A stretch of 64,000 nucleotides of DNA from Cognatundibacterium jejuense (GCF_014284255.1 NZ_JACOFV010000009.1:62001-126000); one strand, 5' to 3'. Numbered from the stretch's first letter, positions 34,464-43,779 are shown. A program made the numbers and translations. The notes: generated by a model from the sequence alone, not told the origin.

Positions 34464-35315
34464 ATGATCCAACAGGCGTCATCCCATCTCGCAAAAAAAC
34501 TGGAAGTGGAGTTTCACAAGAAACTGCTCGCTGCGGCAATTGCGCAGCTGGACAACGCAGGTGACCCCCTTGCCGTCAACAGCTTTTGCTCGACCGTTCG
34601 AGAGCTGATTCGTCACGTGCTTTCTTTTCTGGCTAGCGATGAAGAAATCAAGAAGTGCCCATGGTTCCAACCCGACAGCACGTCGAGAACCGGCATAACT
34701 CGAAGTCACGCAGTACATTTCATTGTATGTGGTGGCCTAACGGAAGATTACGTAACAACGCAACTTGAAATCGAGTTGCCGGAAATCAAAAAAGAGCTTT
34801 CCAGCGCAATCAAAGTATTGAACAAATTCACGCACCTTAATGAGGCCACCTTCAACATACCAATAGCTGAATTTGAACCTCAAGCGATATCCGTTATAAA
34901 TGCACTGACAGAAGTGCTGGATTTGGGCCAAGATTGCCGTGCTCAACTCACTCAGTCGCTGGCTCACCGTATTGAGAAAGGCGTTGTCTCTGCCGCTATT
35001 TCTGAGACGCTGCTTGCGATTAATGAAATTGCAACTCACCACTCGGTTGAATTTATCGACATTGAAGAGATAGAGGTTGTTTCAATTGGCAGCACTGAAA
35101 TTGAGATCTCCGTGCATGGAAACATTGAAGTGGAGTTGCAGTGGGGCTCAAACAGTGACGTCAAGAATGACACGGGCGCGGTAGCGAATGACTCTTTCCC
35201 CTTTCGATGCATGATCACTTCGCACACTACCGAGCCAGAGGAAACCCATATCGAAACCGATCACCTGCAAATTGACACCAGTGATTGGTTTGGCGACCAA
35301 GATGATGAGTATTGA
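34464..35315 (+). CDS. Cassette-type protein resembling predicted pPIWI-associating nucleases
   Basis: 283 residues from the ATG at 34464; the frame extends to 34437 but that covers the core site. The helical N-terminal half has VNSFCSTVRELIRHVLSFLA, KKCPWFQPD, a central GGLTEDYVTTQLEIELPEI and LNKFTHLNEATFNIP. A mid segment is followed by EIATHHSVEFIDIEEIEVV and beta-strands IEISVHGNIEVELQWGS, ending in an acidic tail. The pattern resembles proteins annotated as predicted pPIWI-associating nuclease, often found in defence islands or integron cassettes; catalytic residues are not assigned. Context (integrase remnant, core site) supports acquisition by an integron. Family call is tentative. 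Confidence 0.55.
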   Translation: MIQQASSHLAKKLEVEFHKKLLAAAIAQLDNAGDPLAVNSFCSTVRELIRHVLSFLASDEEIKKCPWFQPDSTSRTGITRSHAVHFIVCGGLTEDYVTTQLEIELPEIKKELSSAIKVLNKFTHLNEATFNIPIAEFEPQAISVINALTEVLDLGQDCRAQLTQSLAHRIEKGVVSAAISETLLAINEIATHHSVEFIDIEEIEVVSIGSTEIEISVHGNIEVELQWGSNSDVKNDTGAVANDSFPFRCMITSHTTEPEETHIETDHLQIDTSDWFGDQDDEY

Positions 35316-35410
35316 TCGCATTGCACACGTGACGCTGGCCCAAACCGTAATCCGCCCACCAGAATACAAAGTCTATTGCGTTTGCATTTTCACATCACCG
35401 TAAAACAATA

Positions 35411-35439
35411 GTTTCAATATTCTCGAAATATAGTATAGT
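35411..35439 (+). promoter_or_regulatory. arsR promoter with operator-like palindrome
   Basis: ATATTCTCGAAATAT (35417-35431) is an imperfect palindrome overlapping tandem TATAGT sequences (35429-35434 and 35434-35439). The ArsR ATG at 35446 has no Shine-Dalgarno sequence and begins 6 bp after the second TATAGT, so a leaderless message is possible. Confidence 0.5.
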
Positions 35440-35445
35440 AAACCC

Positions 35446-35772
35446 ATGAACGAAAATGACATCATCAAAGCACTGAGTGCATTAGCCCATCCGGTTCGCT
35501 TAAAAGTATTTCGCGCCTTAGTGGTTGCTGGAGAACCTGGTATGACGCCGGGCGTCTTGCAAGAAGGTTTAGAAATTCCAGCGACTACCCTCTCGTTTCA
35601 TCTAAAAGAGCTCGCCAATGCAGGTTTGGTCAATATCGAGCGGTCAAGCCGCAATTTGGTGTATCGGGCAGCCTACGAGCAAATGAATGGCTTACTTGAT
35701 TACCTGACAGAAAACTGTTGCAGCGGTAATGAATGCGAGATAACTCAAAAAGTTGAATCTTGTGGTTGTTAA
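35446..35772 (+). CDS. arsR: ArsR-family arsenite-responsive repressor
   Basis: 108 residues. Winged HTH: IIKALSALAHPVRLKVFRAL then ATTLSFHLKELANAGLVNIE. Cysteines sit only near the C-terminus (ENCCSGNECEI and ESCGC) and may bind As(III), as in ArsR variants whose sensing cysteines are C-terminal rather than in the DNA-binding helix. It heads the arsI-arsC-aquaporin operon, 37 bp before arsI, and likely represses it until arsenite binds. Confidence 0.9.
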   Translation: MNENDIIKALSALAHPVRLKVFRALVVAGEPGMTPGVLQEGLEIPATTLSFHLKELANAGLVNIERSSRNLVYRAAYEQMNGLLDYLTENCCSGNECEITQKVESCGC

Positions 35773-35808
35773 TTACGTAGTTGTTCATTGATCCTTGAAG
35801 GAGTCGTA

Positions 35809-36279
35809 ATGAAACGTTTTCATATCCATACCCATGTTGAAGACTTGCAGAAAAATATCGTCTTCTATTCGGCCATGTTCGGTGCCGAGCCAACTCGTGT
35901 CGAAAGTGATTATGCTAAATGGATGCTAGATGATCCGCGCATCAATTTTGCAATATCCACCCGTGGTAGCAAACATGGAATTGATCACCTCGGCATTCAA
36001 ACCGATACGGAAGAAGAATTGGCTGAACTGAAATCACAAGCGGAATCTGCCGACCTCAGCTTACATGATTCAGGAGAAACGACCTGCTGTTATGCGCGAA
36101 GTGACAAACACTGGCTCACAGATCCACAAGGTATTGCATGGGAACACTTTCATACTCTCGACAGCATTCCAGTTTTTAGTGAGCAGGAAAATGCCGCTGC
36201 AGTAACATCTGCGTGCTGCCCCGCGCCAAAACCACAAGGCAAGCCTCTCGCCATTCCAGTCAAATCTTCGTGCTGCTGA
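35809..36279 (+). CDS. arsI: ArsI/CadI-family glyoxalase-fold protein (C-As lyase candidate)
   Basis: 156 residues from the ATG at 35809, preceded by GAAGGAG. VOC-fold features: KRFHIHTHVEDLQKNIVFYS and KHGIDHLGIQT give metal-binding histidines, and ETTCCYARSDKHWLTDPQG carries the vicinal cysteine pair typical of ArsI. ArsI cleaves the carbon-arsenic bond of trivalent methylarsenicals. The tail has extra Cys pairs (TSACCPAP and a terminal SSCC). Many such genes are annotated only as cadmium-induced CadI. Operon context makes an arsenical role likely. Confidence 0.85.
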   Translation: MKRFHIHTHVEDLQKNIVFYSAMFGAEPTRVESDYAKWMLDDPRINFAISTRGSKHGIDHLGIQTDTEEELAELKSQAESADLSLHDSGETTCCYARSDKHWLTDPQGIAWEHFHTLDSIPVFSEQENAAAVTSACCPAPKPQGKPLAIPVKSSCC

Positions 36280-36289
36280 GGAATATTCT

Positions 36290-36778
36290 ATGACCATCAA
36301 TGTACTCATTTTATGCACCCACAATTCTGCTCGCAGCGTACTTGCTGAGGGGATGCTCAATCATCTTGCAAAACAATCAGGTAAAGATATCAAGGCTTAT
36401 AGCGCAGGAAGTACGCCAAGTGGGCGCGTCAATCCGTACGCTCTTGACGCACTGGTACAAGCTGGGGTTGATACCAGCGCGATGTACAGTAAAAGTTGGG
36501 ATGAATTCACTTTACCAGATGCACCGGTCATGGATATTGTCATTACCGTCTGTGACAGCGCCGCGTCGGAACAATGCCCTTACTGGCCGGGCAGCCCGGT
36601 CAAAGTTCATTGGGGCTATCCAGATCCATCCAACGCACCAGAAGCAGAAAAAAAGAAAGCTTTTGATTTGACCCGTCAGGCAATCGGATACCGTATGTTG
36701 CAACTGCTTGCACTACCTCTTGAAACCATGTCGCATGCAGAGCGCCAGAGCGCTTTATTACGTCTGCAAAAGAGTTGA
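36290..36778 (+). CDS. arsC: Arsenate reductase, low-molecular-weight phosphatase type
   Basis: 162 residues starting 10 bp after arsI. The P-loop CTHNSARS (Cys9 to Arg15) is the CX5R motif, and DIVITVCDSAASEQCPYWPG supplies further conserved cysteines and the DP-type acid in WGYPDPSNA. It reduces arsenate to arsenite in the cytoplasm, using thioredoxin or glutathione/glutaredoxin. The product must then leave the cell; the next gene encodes the likely channel. Confidence 0.92.
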   Translation: MTINVLILCTHNSARSVLAEGMLNHLAKQSGKDIKAYSAGSTPSGRVNPYALDALVQAGVDTSAMYSKSWDEFTLPDAPVMDIVITVCDSAASEQCPYWPGSPVKVHWGYPDPSNAPEAEKKKAFDLTRQAIGYRMLQLLALPLETMSHAERQSALLRLQKS

Positions 36779-36780
36779 CT

Positions 36781-37440
36781 ATGCCTCGCTCAATGCCTTA
36801 CTCATTCATTCAAAAACTTACCGGAGAACTGTTAGGAACAGCATTGCTCCTTGCTGTCGTCATTGGTTCCGGTATGATGGGACAGCGCTTAGCGTCTGGT
36901 AACGATGCCATTGCATTGCTGGCAAACACAGCAGCGACCGTGGCGGGGCTCTATGTGTTGATTGAAGTGTTTGGTCCCATTAGTGGCGCACACTTTAATC
37001 CCGCGGTATCAACCATCATGACAATAAGAGGAACGCTGGCAAAGAAGCACTTGCTTCCCTATATCGTCGCGCAACTCACAGGTGCTCTGTTTGGTGCCTG
37101 GCTCGCGCATGTGATGTTTGATATCAGCGTTCTGCAAGTTTCAAGCAAAATTCGTACAGGTACAGGGCAATGGATTGCAGAGATCGTTGCTACTGCGGGA
37201 TTGTTACTCGTGATCCTGCGGGCACCGTCTGAAAAAGTCGCCGCCATGGTCGCCGCCTATATTGGTTGTGCTTACTGGTTCACCGCTTCAACGTCATTTG
37301 CCAATCCTGCAGCGGCATTTGGGCGTATGTTTAGCGACACCTTTGCTGGTATTTCGCCTGCGAGCGTTCCAGCATTTGTCGCAGCACAATTCGCGGGTGC
37401 TGGTCTTGGATTGATTGTTAGCCGATACCTGGACGATTGA
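36781..37440 (+). CDS. aqpS: MIP-family aquaporin (AqpS-like arsenite channel)
   Basis: 219 residues from the ATG at 36781, 2 bp after the arsC stop. Six hydrophobic helices and the two half-helix motifs GAHFNPAVS and FANPAAAFGRMF (both NPA) define a major intrinsic protein. In arsenic operons of the Sinorhizobium type, an aquaglyceroporin called AqpS replaces the ArsB or Acr3 pump and lets arsenite flow out down its gradient. No pump gene is present nearby. The substrate is inferred from context. Confidence 0.85.
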   Translation: MPRSMPYSFIQKLTGELLGTALLLAVVIGSGMMGQRLASGNDAIALLANTAATVAGLYVLIEVFGPISGAHFNPAVSTIMTIRGTLAKKHLLPYIVAQLTGALFGAWLAHVMFDISVLQVSSKIRTGTGQWIAEIVATAGLLLVILRAPSEKVAAMVAAYIGCAYWFTASTSFANPAAAFGRMFSDTFAGISPASVPAFVAAQFAGAGLGLIVSRYLDD

Positions 37441-37671
37441 ACCATATCGCAAACAACAATTCCTGCAATGCAAGCGTGATTTTTCATTTCCTGAGAATGA
37501 AGTCTGCAACCGTTGTTTTCATAAATATAGTAATTAATTAACATCTAAACGCTTGTTGACAGTCGCAATAGCATTTCTGGCGGCGACGTCGAACGTGGTC
37601 TACATAGGCTATGTTGGTAAAAACTTAGGCGCGATTGTCAACTTGCTTTCATTCGCAAGGGGCGCATCCTT

Positions 37672-37677
37672 TATAAT
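37672..37677 (+). promoter_or_regulatory. -10 element of the folD promoter
   Basis: Perfect TATAAT 34 bp upstream of the folD ATG. The expected -35 region is weak. Confidence 0.55.
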
Positions 37678-37710
37678 CGCGGTTCCTTCTGTTTTTTACC
37701 CATCGCTATC

Positions 37711-38556
37711 ATGACCGCTCAAATCATCAACGGAACCGAACTCTCCCAACAACTGCGCGCCGACGTGAGTCAACGTGCTGCAGCTTTAACCGCGCAAGGC
37801 AAACAACCTGGTTTGGCAGTGATACTGGTTGGCGAAAATCCTGCATCACAGGTGTATGTACGCAACAAAGTAAAAGCTTGCCAGGATTGCGGGTTTTACT
37901 CGGTTTTAGAGAAATATGAAGCAGAATTAAGCGAAGAAGCCTTGCTTGCACATATTGACCGCCTGAACAACGACCCTAAAATCAATGGTATTTTGGTACA
38001 ACTGCCGCTGCCAGCGCATATCAACGCCAACAAAGTCATTGAAGCGATTGCCGCGGAGAAAGATGTTGATGGCTTCCATATCAGCAATGCTGGTTTGCTG
38101 ATGACCGGTCAACCTTTGTTCCGTCCATGCACCCCATATGGCGTCATGAAAATGTTGGAATCCATTAATTATCCGGTTCGCGGGGCAAATGCGGTGGTCG
38201 TTGGTGCGTCAAATATTGTCGGCAAACCACAAGCGATGTTGCTCTTGCAAGCTGGTGCTACCGTCACCATCTGTAATTCCAAGACCCGCGATCTGGGTGC
38301 GCACACCCGCAATGCAGACATCCTGGTCGTTGCAACCGGCAAGCGTAATATTGTGACGGCCGACATGATCAAACCTGGCGCGGTTGTCATCGACGTCGGC
38401 ATGAATCGTGACGATGAAGGCAAACTGTGTGGTGACGTTGACTTTGCGCCAAGCAAGGAAGTCGCGGGATATATTACGCCAGTTCCTGGTGGCGTTGGTC
38501 CTATGACCATCACCATGTTACTGGTCAACACGATTGAAGCTGCTGAAAGAATTTAA
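37711..38556 (+). CDS. folD: Bifunctional methylenetetrahydrofolate dehydrogenase / cyclohydrolase
   Basis: 281 residues, normal length. Motifs: [15 protein letters not shown] (catalytic Lys), [24 protein letters not shown] and the NADP site [17 protein letters not shown], ending [18 protein letters not shown]. It interconverts methylene-, methenyl- and formyl-tetrahydrofolate in cytoplasmic one-carbon metabolism. It is followed after 1 bp by prlC, so the two are co-transcribed. Confidence 0.96.
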   Translation: MTAQIINGTELSQQLRADVSQRAAALTAQGKQPGLAVILVGENPASQVYVRNKVKACQDCGFYSVLEKYEAELSEEALLAHIDRLNNDPKINGILVQLPLPAHINANKVIEAIAAEKDVDGFHISNAGLLMTGQPLFRPCTPYGVMKMLESINYPVRGANAVVVGASNIVGKPQAMLLLQAGATVTICNSKTRDLGAHTRNADILVVATGKRNIVTADMIKPGAVVIDVGMNRDDEGKLCGDVDFAPSKEVAGYITPVPGGVGPMTITMLLVNTIEAAERI

Positions 38557-38557
38557 T

Positions 38558-40621
38558 ATGACTATCGCCTCTCCATTGCTCGACTTTAGCGACCTGCCGC
38601 GTTTTTCTGAGATTCGCGCAGAGCAAGTGACACCTGCCATTACCAGCCTGTTGGAAGAAAACCGCGCTGTTGTTCAACAACTGTGCGAAGACCAATCTGC
38701 TGTCACTTGGGAAAACTTTGTCGAGCCTTTGGAGAATGCGACAGAAAAACTCGGCCGCGCATGGAGTATCATCGGTCATCTCAATGGTGTTGCTGATACA
38801 CCTGAAATGCGCGCTGCATATAACGAAAATCAACCTGCCATCACCGAATTCTGGACTGAATTGGGGCAAAATCTGGTGCTATTCGAGAAGTACAAAGCCT
38901 TGCGTGCACAAGCTGGTTTCGACCATCTTCCGGTAGCCCGTAAGACGATTATTGAACATGCGATCCGTGATTTCCGTTTAGGTGGCGCTGAACTGCCAGC
39001 AGACCAGCAACGTCGCTACGCAGAGATTCAGGAAAAACACGCGATGTTGACCACGCGTTTTTCTGAAAATGTACTCGACGCGACAAATGATTACGGTTTG
39101 TTCATCGATGATATTGAAAAACTGAAAGGCCTGCCAGAAGATGTGATTCAGGCAGCCAAAGCAGCGGCTGAAAAAGACGATAAAAGTGGATATAAATTTA
39201 CGCTGCACTTCCCTTCGTATTTCCCGCTGTTGCAGTACGCAGATAACCGCGAAATTCGTGCAACCATTTACCGAGCCAATGCGACCAAGGCGTCTGAGCT
39301 TGGTGCAAAGTCAGAGTGGGACAACACCGCAATCATGAAAGAGATTTTGCAATTGCGTCTGGAAGAATCGCAATTGTTGGGTTACCAAAATTTTGCCGAG
39401 GTGTCACTCGTCAGCAAAATGGCCGAGTCACCTTCACAAGTTGCCGGTTTTCTGGAAGATCTGTCCAACAAAGCGCGACCGTTTGCAGAAAAAGACTTGC
39501 AGGAATTGCGCGACTTCGCCGCCACTGAATTAGGCATAGAAAAACTGGAGGCGTGGGATGTTGCTTATGCATCTGAAAAACTGCGCGAACAACGCTACGC
39601 ATTTTCTGAACAAGAAGTGAAGCAATACTTTCCTGAGCATCAGGTCGTCAATGGCTTATTCCGCGTTATCCAAACCTTGTTTGCAGTGGAAATCAAATCC
39701 GATCAGGCGGGCACCTGGCATCCCGATGTGAAATTCTATCGGATCGAAAAAGACGGTCAGTTAGTTGGCCAATTCTACCTCGATTTGTATGCACGTAACG
39801 GCAAGCGAGGTGGTGCGTGGATGGATGATGCACGTGGTCGCCGTCTGACAAAAAATGGCGTTCAAACGCCAGTCGCCTATCTGGTGTGCAACTTCACCGA
39901 ACCAGCTATCGTAAATGGCGTTGCTAAACCAGCTTACTTCACACACGATGAAGTGATTACGTTGTTCCATGAATTTGGTCATGGCTTACATCACTTACTG
40001 ACGAAAGTAGATGATTTATCGGTATCCGGCATCTCTGGAGTTGAATGGGATGCGGTGGAATTGCCATCACAATTTATGGAAAATTTCTGCTGGGAATGGG
40101 ATGTCTTACAGCAAATGACGGCACATGCAGAAACCAGCGCAACATTGCCGCGTTCATTGTTCGATAAGATGATCGCAGCCAAGAATTTTCAGTCAGGTTT
40201 ACAAACCTTACGTCAGGTTGAATTTGCCCTGTTTGACATGCGCCTGCATGGCGAATTCAACCCACAGGGTGAGCAAACCGTGCAACAAGTACTTGATCAC
40301 GTAAGATCACAAGTGGCTGTATTTACCGCGCCAGAGTTCAATCGTATGCAGCATTCATTCAGCCATATTTTTGCTGGTGGCTATGCGGCAGGCTATTACA
40401 GCTACAAATGGGCAGAAGTATTGTCCGCTGATGCCTATGCAGCTTTTGAGGAACTAGGCAAGAATGAGGGTAGCAATTTATCGCGTACAGCTGGCGCACA
40501 ATTCCAACGTGAAGTCCTGGAAGTCGGCGGCTCGCGCCCTGCCCTGGAATCGTTCAAAGCATTCCGTGGCAGAGAACCATCAATTGACGCATTGTTAAGA
40601 CATAACGGTATGACGGTATGA
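38558..40621 (+). CDS. prlC: Oligopeptidase A (M3 family)
   Basis: 687 residues from 38558 (GAAAG upstream, directly after the folD stop). The zinc motif is H471EFGH475 in VITLFHEFGHGLHHLL, with the third ligand Glu in SGVEWDAVELPSQFMENFCW. Cytoplasmic metallopeptidase that degrades short peptides, including cleaved signal peptides. The sequence is full length and intact. Confidence 0.95.
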   Translation: MTIASPLLDFSDLPRFSEIRAEQVTPAITSLLEENRAVVQQLCEDQSAVTWENFVEPLENATEKLGRAWSIIGHLNGVADTPEMRAAYNENQPAITEFWTELGQNLVLFEKYKALRAQAGFDHLPVARKTIIEHAIRDFRLGGAELPADQQRRYAEIQEKHAMLTTRFSENVLDATNDYGLFIDDIEKLKGLPEDVIQAAKAAAEKDDKSGYKFTLHFPSYFPLLQYADNREIRATIYRANATKASELGAKSEWDNTAIMKEILQLRLEESQLLGYQNFAEVSLVSKMAESPSQVAGFLEDLSNKARPFAEKDLQELRDFAATELGIEKLEAWDVAYASEKLREQRYAFSEQEVKQYFPEHQVVNGLFRVIQTLFAVEIKSDQAGTWHPDVKFYRIEKDGQLVGQFYLDLYARNGKRGGAWMDDARGRRLTKNGVQTPVAYLVCNFTEPAIVNGVAKPAYFTHDEVITLFHEFGHGLHHLLTKVDDLSVSGISGVEWDAVELPSQFMENFCWEWDVLQQMTAHAETSATLPRSLFDKMIAAKNFQSGLQTLRQVEFALFDMRLHGEFNPQGEQTVQQVLDHVRSQVAVFTAPEFNRMQHSFSHIFAGGYAAGYYSYKWAEVLSADAYAAFEELGKNEGSNLSRTAGAQFQREVLEVGGSRPALESFKAFRGREPSIDALLRHNGMTV

Positions 40622-40635
40622 AGGAGAAGAGACTT

Positions 40636-41250
40636 ATGCAAGCCCCATTTAAACTCGCTACGCTGATAGTACCTCTGTGCTTACTAGCAGCTACTGCTCA
40701 GGCACAATTATACAAATCAGTTGGACCAGACGGCAAAGTAACTTATTCAGATACGCCGCCACCAGCCAATCAGAAATTAGTTGAAACCAAGACGATCGCA
40801 ACCTCTCAAGATGTGACTAATTTCCCTTATGAATTGAAATTGGCAGCGTCCAAAAATCCGGTTACGATCTACACGGCGGCCAATTGCTCGCCCTGCAACG
40901 ATGGCAAAAATTTACTCAAAAGTGCTGGTGTTCCATTCGCCGAAAAGACGGTGAAAACAAGTGCCGATGCTGATAAATTGAAACAAGTCAGTGGCGATGA
41001 TCAATTACCGTTCTTAACCGTCGGCAGTAAAAAACTTCATGGCTACGATCAAGCGGAATGGAAATCTTCGATCACCGCTGCTGGTTATCCCGACAGCAAT
41101 CGATTACCGGCTAATTACGTCTACCCGGCGCCAGAAAGTGCCGCGCCTAAGAATAAGCCAGACCCATCCGCAACAGCCCCGAAAAATCTGCCACCACCAG
41201 CGCCAGCCCCAATTAAGAGCCCCGAAAATGACAATGGCTTCCGCTTCTGA
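40636..41250 (+). CDS. Exported DUF4124 protein with glutaredoxin-like domain
   Basis: 204 residues from the ATG at 40636 (AAGGAGAAGAG upstream); an earlier ATG at 40618 overlaps prlC. Signal peptide ends near TAQAQLYKS. DUF4124 (LYKSVGPDGKVTYSDTPPP) leads to a glutaredoxin/thioredoxin-like domain with active motif CSPC in TAANCSPCNDGKNLLKSAG. The C-terminal ~45 residues are Pro-rich. It is probably a periplasmic or lipid-exposed thiol protein; its partner is unknown. Its end overlaps holC by ~20 bp. Confidence 0.85.
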   Translation: MQAPFKLATLIVPLCLLAATAQAQLYKSVGPDGKVTYSDTPPPANQKLVETKTIATSQDVTNFPYELKLAASKNPVTIYTAANCSPCNDGKNLLKSAGVPFAEKTVKTSADADKLKQVSGDDQLPFLTVGSKKLHGYDQAEWKSSITAAGYPDSNRLPANYVYPAPESAAPKNKPDPSATAPKNLPPPAPAPIKSPENDNGFRF

Positions 41251-41671
41251 AAAAACGCGCATCGATTTTCATAGCAATGTCGCCGATAAGCTCAATTACA
41301 CGTGCCGCCTGATACGCAAGGCACGTGCGGCTAACTGCAAGATAGTTGTATTTCATCCTGACAGGCAAGTATTGCAAAGCATTGATACGGCGTTATGGAC
41401 ATTAGAAGACACAGCATTTCTGCCGCATGTGATGGCAGATGACGTCTTAGCAAGTGTTACGCCTGTTATTCTGAGCAATGGAGAGCTTGAGCAAAGTCCG
41501 CACTTTGAATTATTGGTTAATTTAAGCACGTATTCCCCAGAGAATTTTGAGCTGTTTGCACGTATGATAGAAATCATTTCAAGCGACCACGAAGAGACTA
41601 AACTAGGGCGAGAACGCTATCGTCAATACCATCAACAAGCTTTTCCTCTGAGCCATAACGTGGCGAAATAA
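41228..41671 (+). CDS. holC: DNA polymerase III subunit chi
   Basis: 147 residues; the start may be 41228 or the ATG at 41234. HolC pattern: TRIDFHSNVADKLNYTCRLI, KIVVFHPDRQVLQSIDTALW, AFLPHVMADDV and LLVNLSTYSPENFELFARMI. Chi links the clamp loader (via psi) to single-stranded DNA-binding protein at the replication fork. It overlaps the preceding gene and is followed after 1 bp by the DUF2486 gene. Confidence 0.9.
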   Translation: MTMASASEKTRIDFHSNVADKLNYTCRLIRKARAANCKIVVFHPDRQVLQSIDTALWTLEDTAFLPHVMADDVLASVTPVILSNGELEQSPHFELLVNLSTYSPENFELFARMIEIISSDHEETKLGRERYRQYHQQAFPLSHNVAK

Positions 41672-41672
41672 A

Positions 41673-42071
41673 ATGAATACACAACTTGACGCCAGCATCC
41701 CGGTTTTGACCGAAGTCATTCCTCTGGAAGAAATTTCATCTGAAGACACCGGAGGATTCTCGGCACCGGCAGCCAGTGGCGCAACTGAAGTATCAGACAG
41801 TCTCGACGACCAAGTACGTGAACACGGTGCCATCAGCGAAGAGCAATGGCAATTACTGGAACAAACCTTGAGAGAAAATGTCCTTAAACAAGTATTAGCC
41901 AGAGTCGACTTCGTATTGGAACACCGCGTCAGAGATAGTCTCGCGGACGTGTTGCAAACCGCGGTATCCGGACTAGCGGAAGAAATCCGGACAGGTTTAA
42001 AAAATTCTCTCGAAGATGTCGTCACCCGCGCAGTGAATCAAGAAATTACCAAGGCAAAAATATTAAAATAA
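41673..42071 (+). CDS. DUF2486-type hypothetical protein
   Basis: 132 residues. An acidic, low-complexity N-terminus (residues 1-55, with IPVLTEVI near the start) leads to helices QLLEQTLRENVLKQVLARVD and LADVLQTAVSGLAEEIRTGL. Burkholderiales genomes usually carry such a gene next to holC. The function is unknown; the helical part could be a coiled-coil interaction region. Confidence 0.7.
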   Translation: MNTQLDASIPVLTEVIPLEEISSEDTGGFSAPAASGATEVSDSLDDQVREHGAISEEQWQLLEQTLRENVLKQVLARVDFVLEHRVRDSLADVLQTAVSGLAEEIRTGLKNSLEDVVTRAVNQEITKAKILK

Positions 42072-42248
42072 GCAAAAAAATCATATTTATTTTCATTTTT
42101 AAACATACCAAGCAGTTTTGTTTTTAAAAATAAAAATAAATTGCCGCGTTATGATTACCTGAATAACCATAAGCTTTCTACAATCTCATCTGAAAAATAA
42201 AGGACCGCACTACTTTTGCGGCATTCCTCACAAACAGGAGATTGGTCT

Positions 42249-43541
42249 ATGAAAGTCATCGTTCTCGGCGCTGGCATTATTGGTACTTCCACAGCATGGT
42301 TTTTGAATCAACAAGGGCATGAGGTTACCGTGATCGAACGCCAGCCCGGTGCCGCGCAAGAAACCAGTTTCGCTAATGGTGGCCAGATTTCAGTCTCTCA
42401 CGCCGAACCTTGGGCTAATCCATCTGCGCCTCTGAAAGTTCTAAAATGGCTTGGCAAAGAAGATGCGCCATTATTATTTCGTCCCCGCGCTGATTGGCTG
42501 CAATGGCGTTGGGGTTTGCAATTTTTGCGTGAATGTACACAACAGCGAACTAATCATAATATTCGTCAAATTGTCGCCATCGCTGAATACAGCCGCCAAA
42601 CCTTGCTTGAAGTAAGAGCATCGACCGGAATCGAGTACGATAGCCTGAGTAAAGGCATACTTCATTTTTATACAGATCAGAAGGAATTTGACAGTTCCCT
42701 ACCCGCTGCCCGCCTGATGCGGGAATTGGGTTGCCCACGGGTATCAATTAGTGCCGACGAAGTCATAAAAAAAGAACCGGCGTTAGCTGGTATGCGGCAA
42801 CAGATTGTTGGAGGTGACTTTACAGGCACCGATGAATCAGGCGACGTCTATAAATTCACCACCGGCCTCGCTAGAAAAGCTGCAGAATGCGGTGTAATTT
42901 TCCAATACAACACCAATGTGACCAGGCTATTGTCAGCGGGTTGTGACTCGGACGCAACGGTGACGGGCGTAGAGATCATTGATGCACAAGGTCGCCATCA
43001 GGTCTTGCACGCAGACGCATTTGTTGTTGCCATGGGCAGTTTCTCACAGGCGCTTCTAAAGCCATTGGGCATTCCTCTGATGATTTATCCCGGCAAAGGT
43101 TATTCCGCCACCTATCCTGTTACCAATCAAGCTGGCGCACCGACAATTTCACTCACCGATGACGGTTATAAACTCGTCGTTTCTCGTCTCGGAGACCGAC
43201 TGCGCGTGGCCGGAACCTGCGAAATCAATGGCTACTCACGCGAACTCAATAACGCTCGTTGTGAAGCAATTACCCGTCGCACCAAAGAATTATTTCCGGA
43301 CGCTTGTGACTATACTGCTCCGGTCTATTGGACCGGTTTGCGCCCACTCACCCCATCCAACGTGCCGTATATAGGAAAAACCAAATACAGCAACCTGTTC
43401 TTAAATACCGGTCACGGCACCCTTGGTTGGACAATGGGGGTCGGCTCAGGCAGAGCCATTGCCGACATTATTTCTGGCGTTATGCCCGAAGTCGATTTTG
43501 CATTTACTGGCATCGAGCGCCCGACTCGCATTGCACTCTAA
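42249..43541 (+). CDS. dadA: D-amino acid dehydrogenase
   Basis: 430 residues from the ATG at 42249, preceded by ACAGGAGATT. FAD-binding motif MKVIVLGAGIIGTSTAWFL and the DadA-type ETSFANGGQISVSHAEPWAN are at the N-terminus; the C-terminal GLRPLTPSNVPYIGKTKY and NTGHGTLGWTMGVGSGR complete the FAD site. It oxidises D-alanine and other D-amino acids to 2-oxo acids, passing electrons to the respiratory chain. The upstream region carries CTGAATAA (42159-42166), an exact half of the palindrome in front of the nearby Lrp gene. Confidence 0.93.
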   Translation: MKVIVLGAGIIGTSTAWFLNQQGHEVTVIERQPGAAQETSFANGGQISVSHAEPWANPSAPLKVLKWLGKEDAPLLFRPRADWLQWRWGLQFLRECTQQRTNHNIRQIVAIAEYSRQTLLEVRASTGIEYDSLSKGILHFYTDQKEFDSSLPAARLMRELGCPRVSISADEVIKKEPALAGMRQQIVGGDFTGTDESGDVYKFTTGLARKAAECGVIFQYNTNVTRLLSAGCDSDATVTGVEIIDAQGRHQVLHADAFVVAMGSFSQALLKPLGIPLMIYPGKGYSATYPVTNQAGAPTISLTDDGYKLVVSRLGDRLRVAGTCEINGYSRELNNARCEAITRRTKELFPDACDYTAPVYWTGLRPLTPSNVPYIGKTKYSNLFLNTGHGTLGWTMGVGSGRAIADIISGVMPEVDFAFTGIERPTRIAL

Positions 43542-43779
43542 GTATCGCCAGCTAAAATCCTTGAGCACCGCAGTTCTGTCGCAGCAGAGATTGAATGAAA
43601 TTAATCCCTCACCGGAATGGCGCAACCTTCAGGTCACGCCATTTTCACCGTTGACACGATAGTTTAAGGTAATCAGATAGCGCAAAAATGTCGGTGCAAG
43701 CTTAAATCGGCGCAAGTAAATACGAAAAAATATGTTTCATTTTTGAGAAAAAATTGTCAAATTCATCGATTTTGACGCG

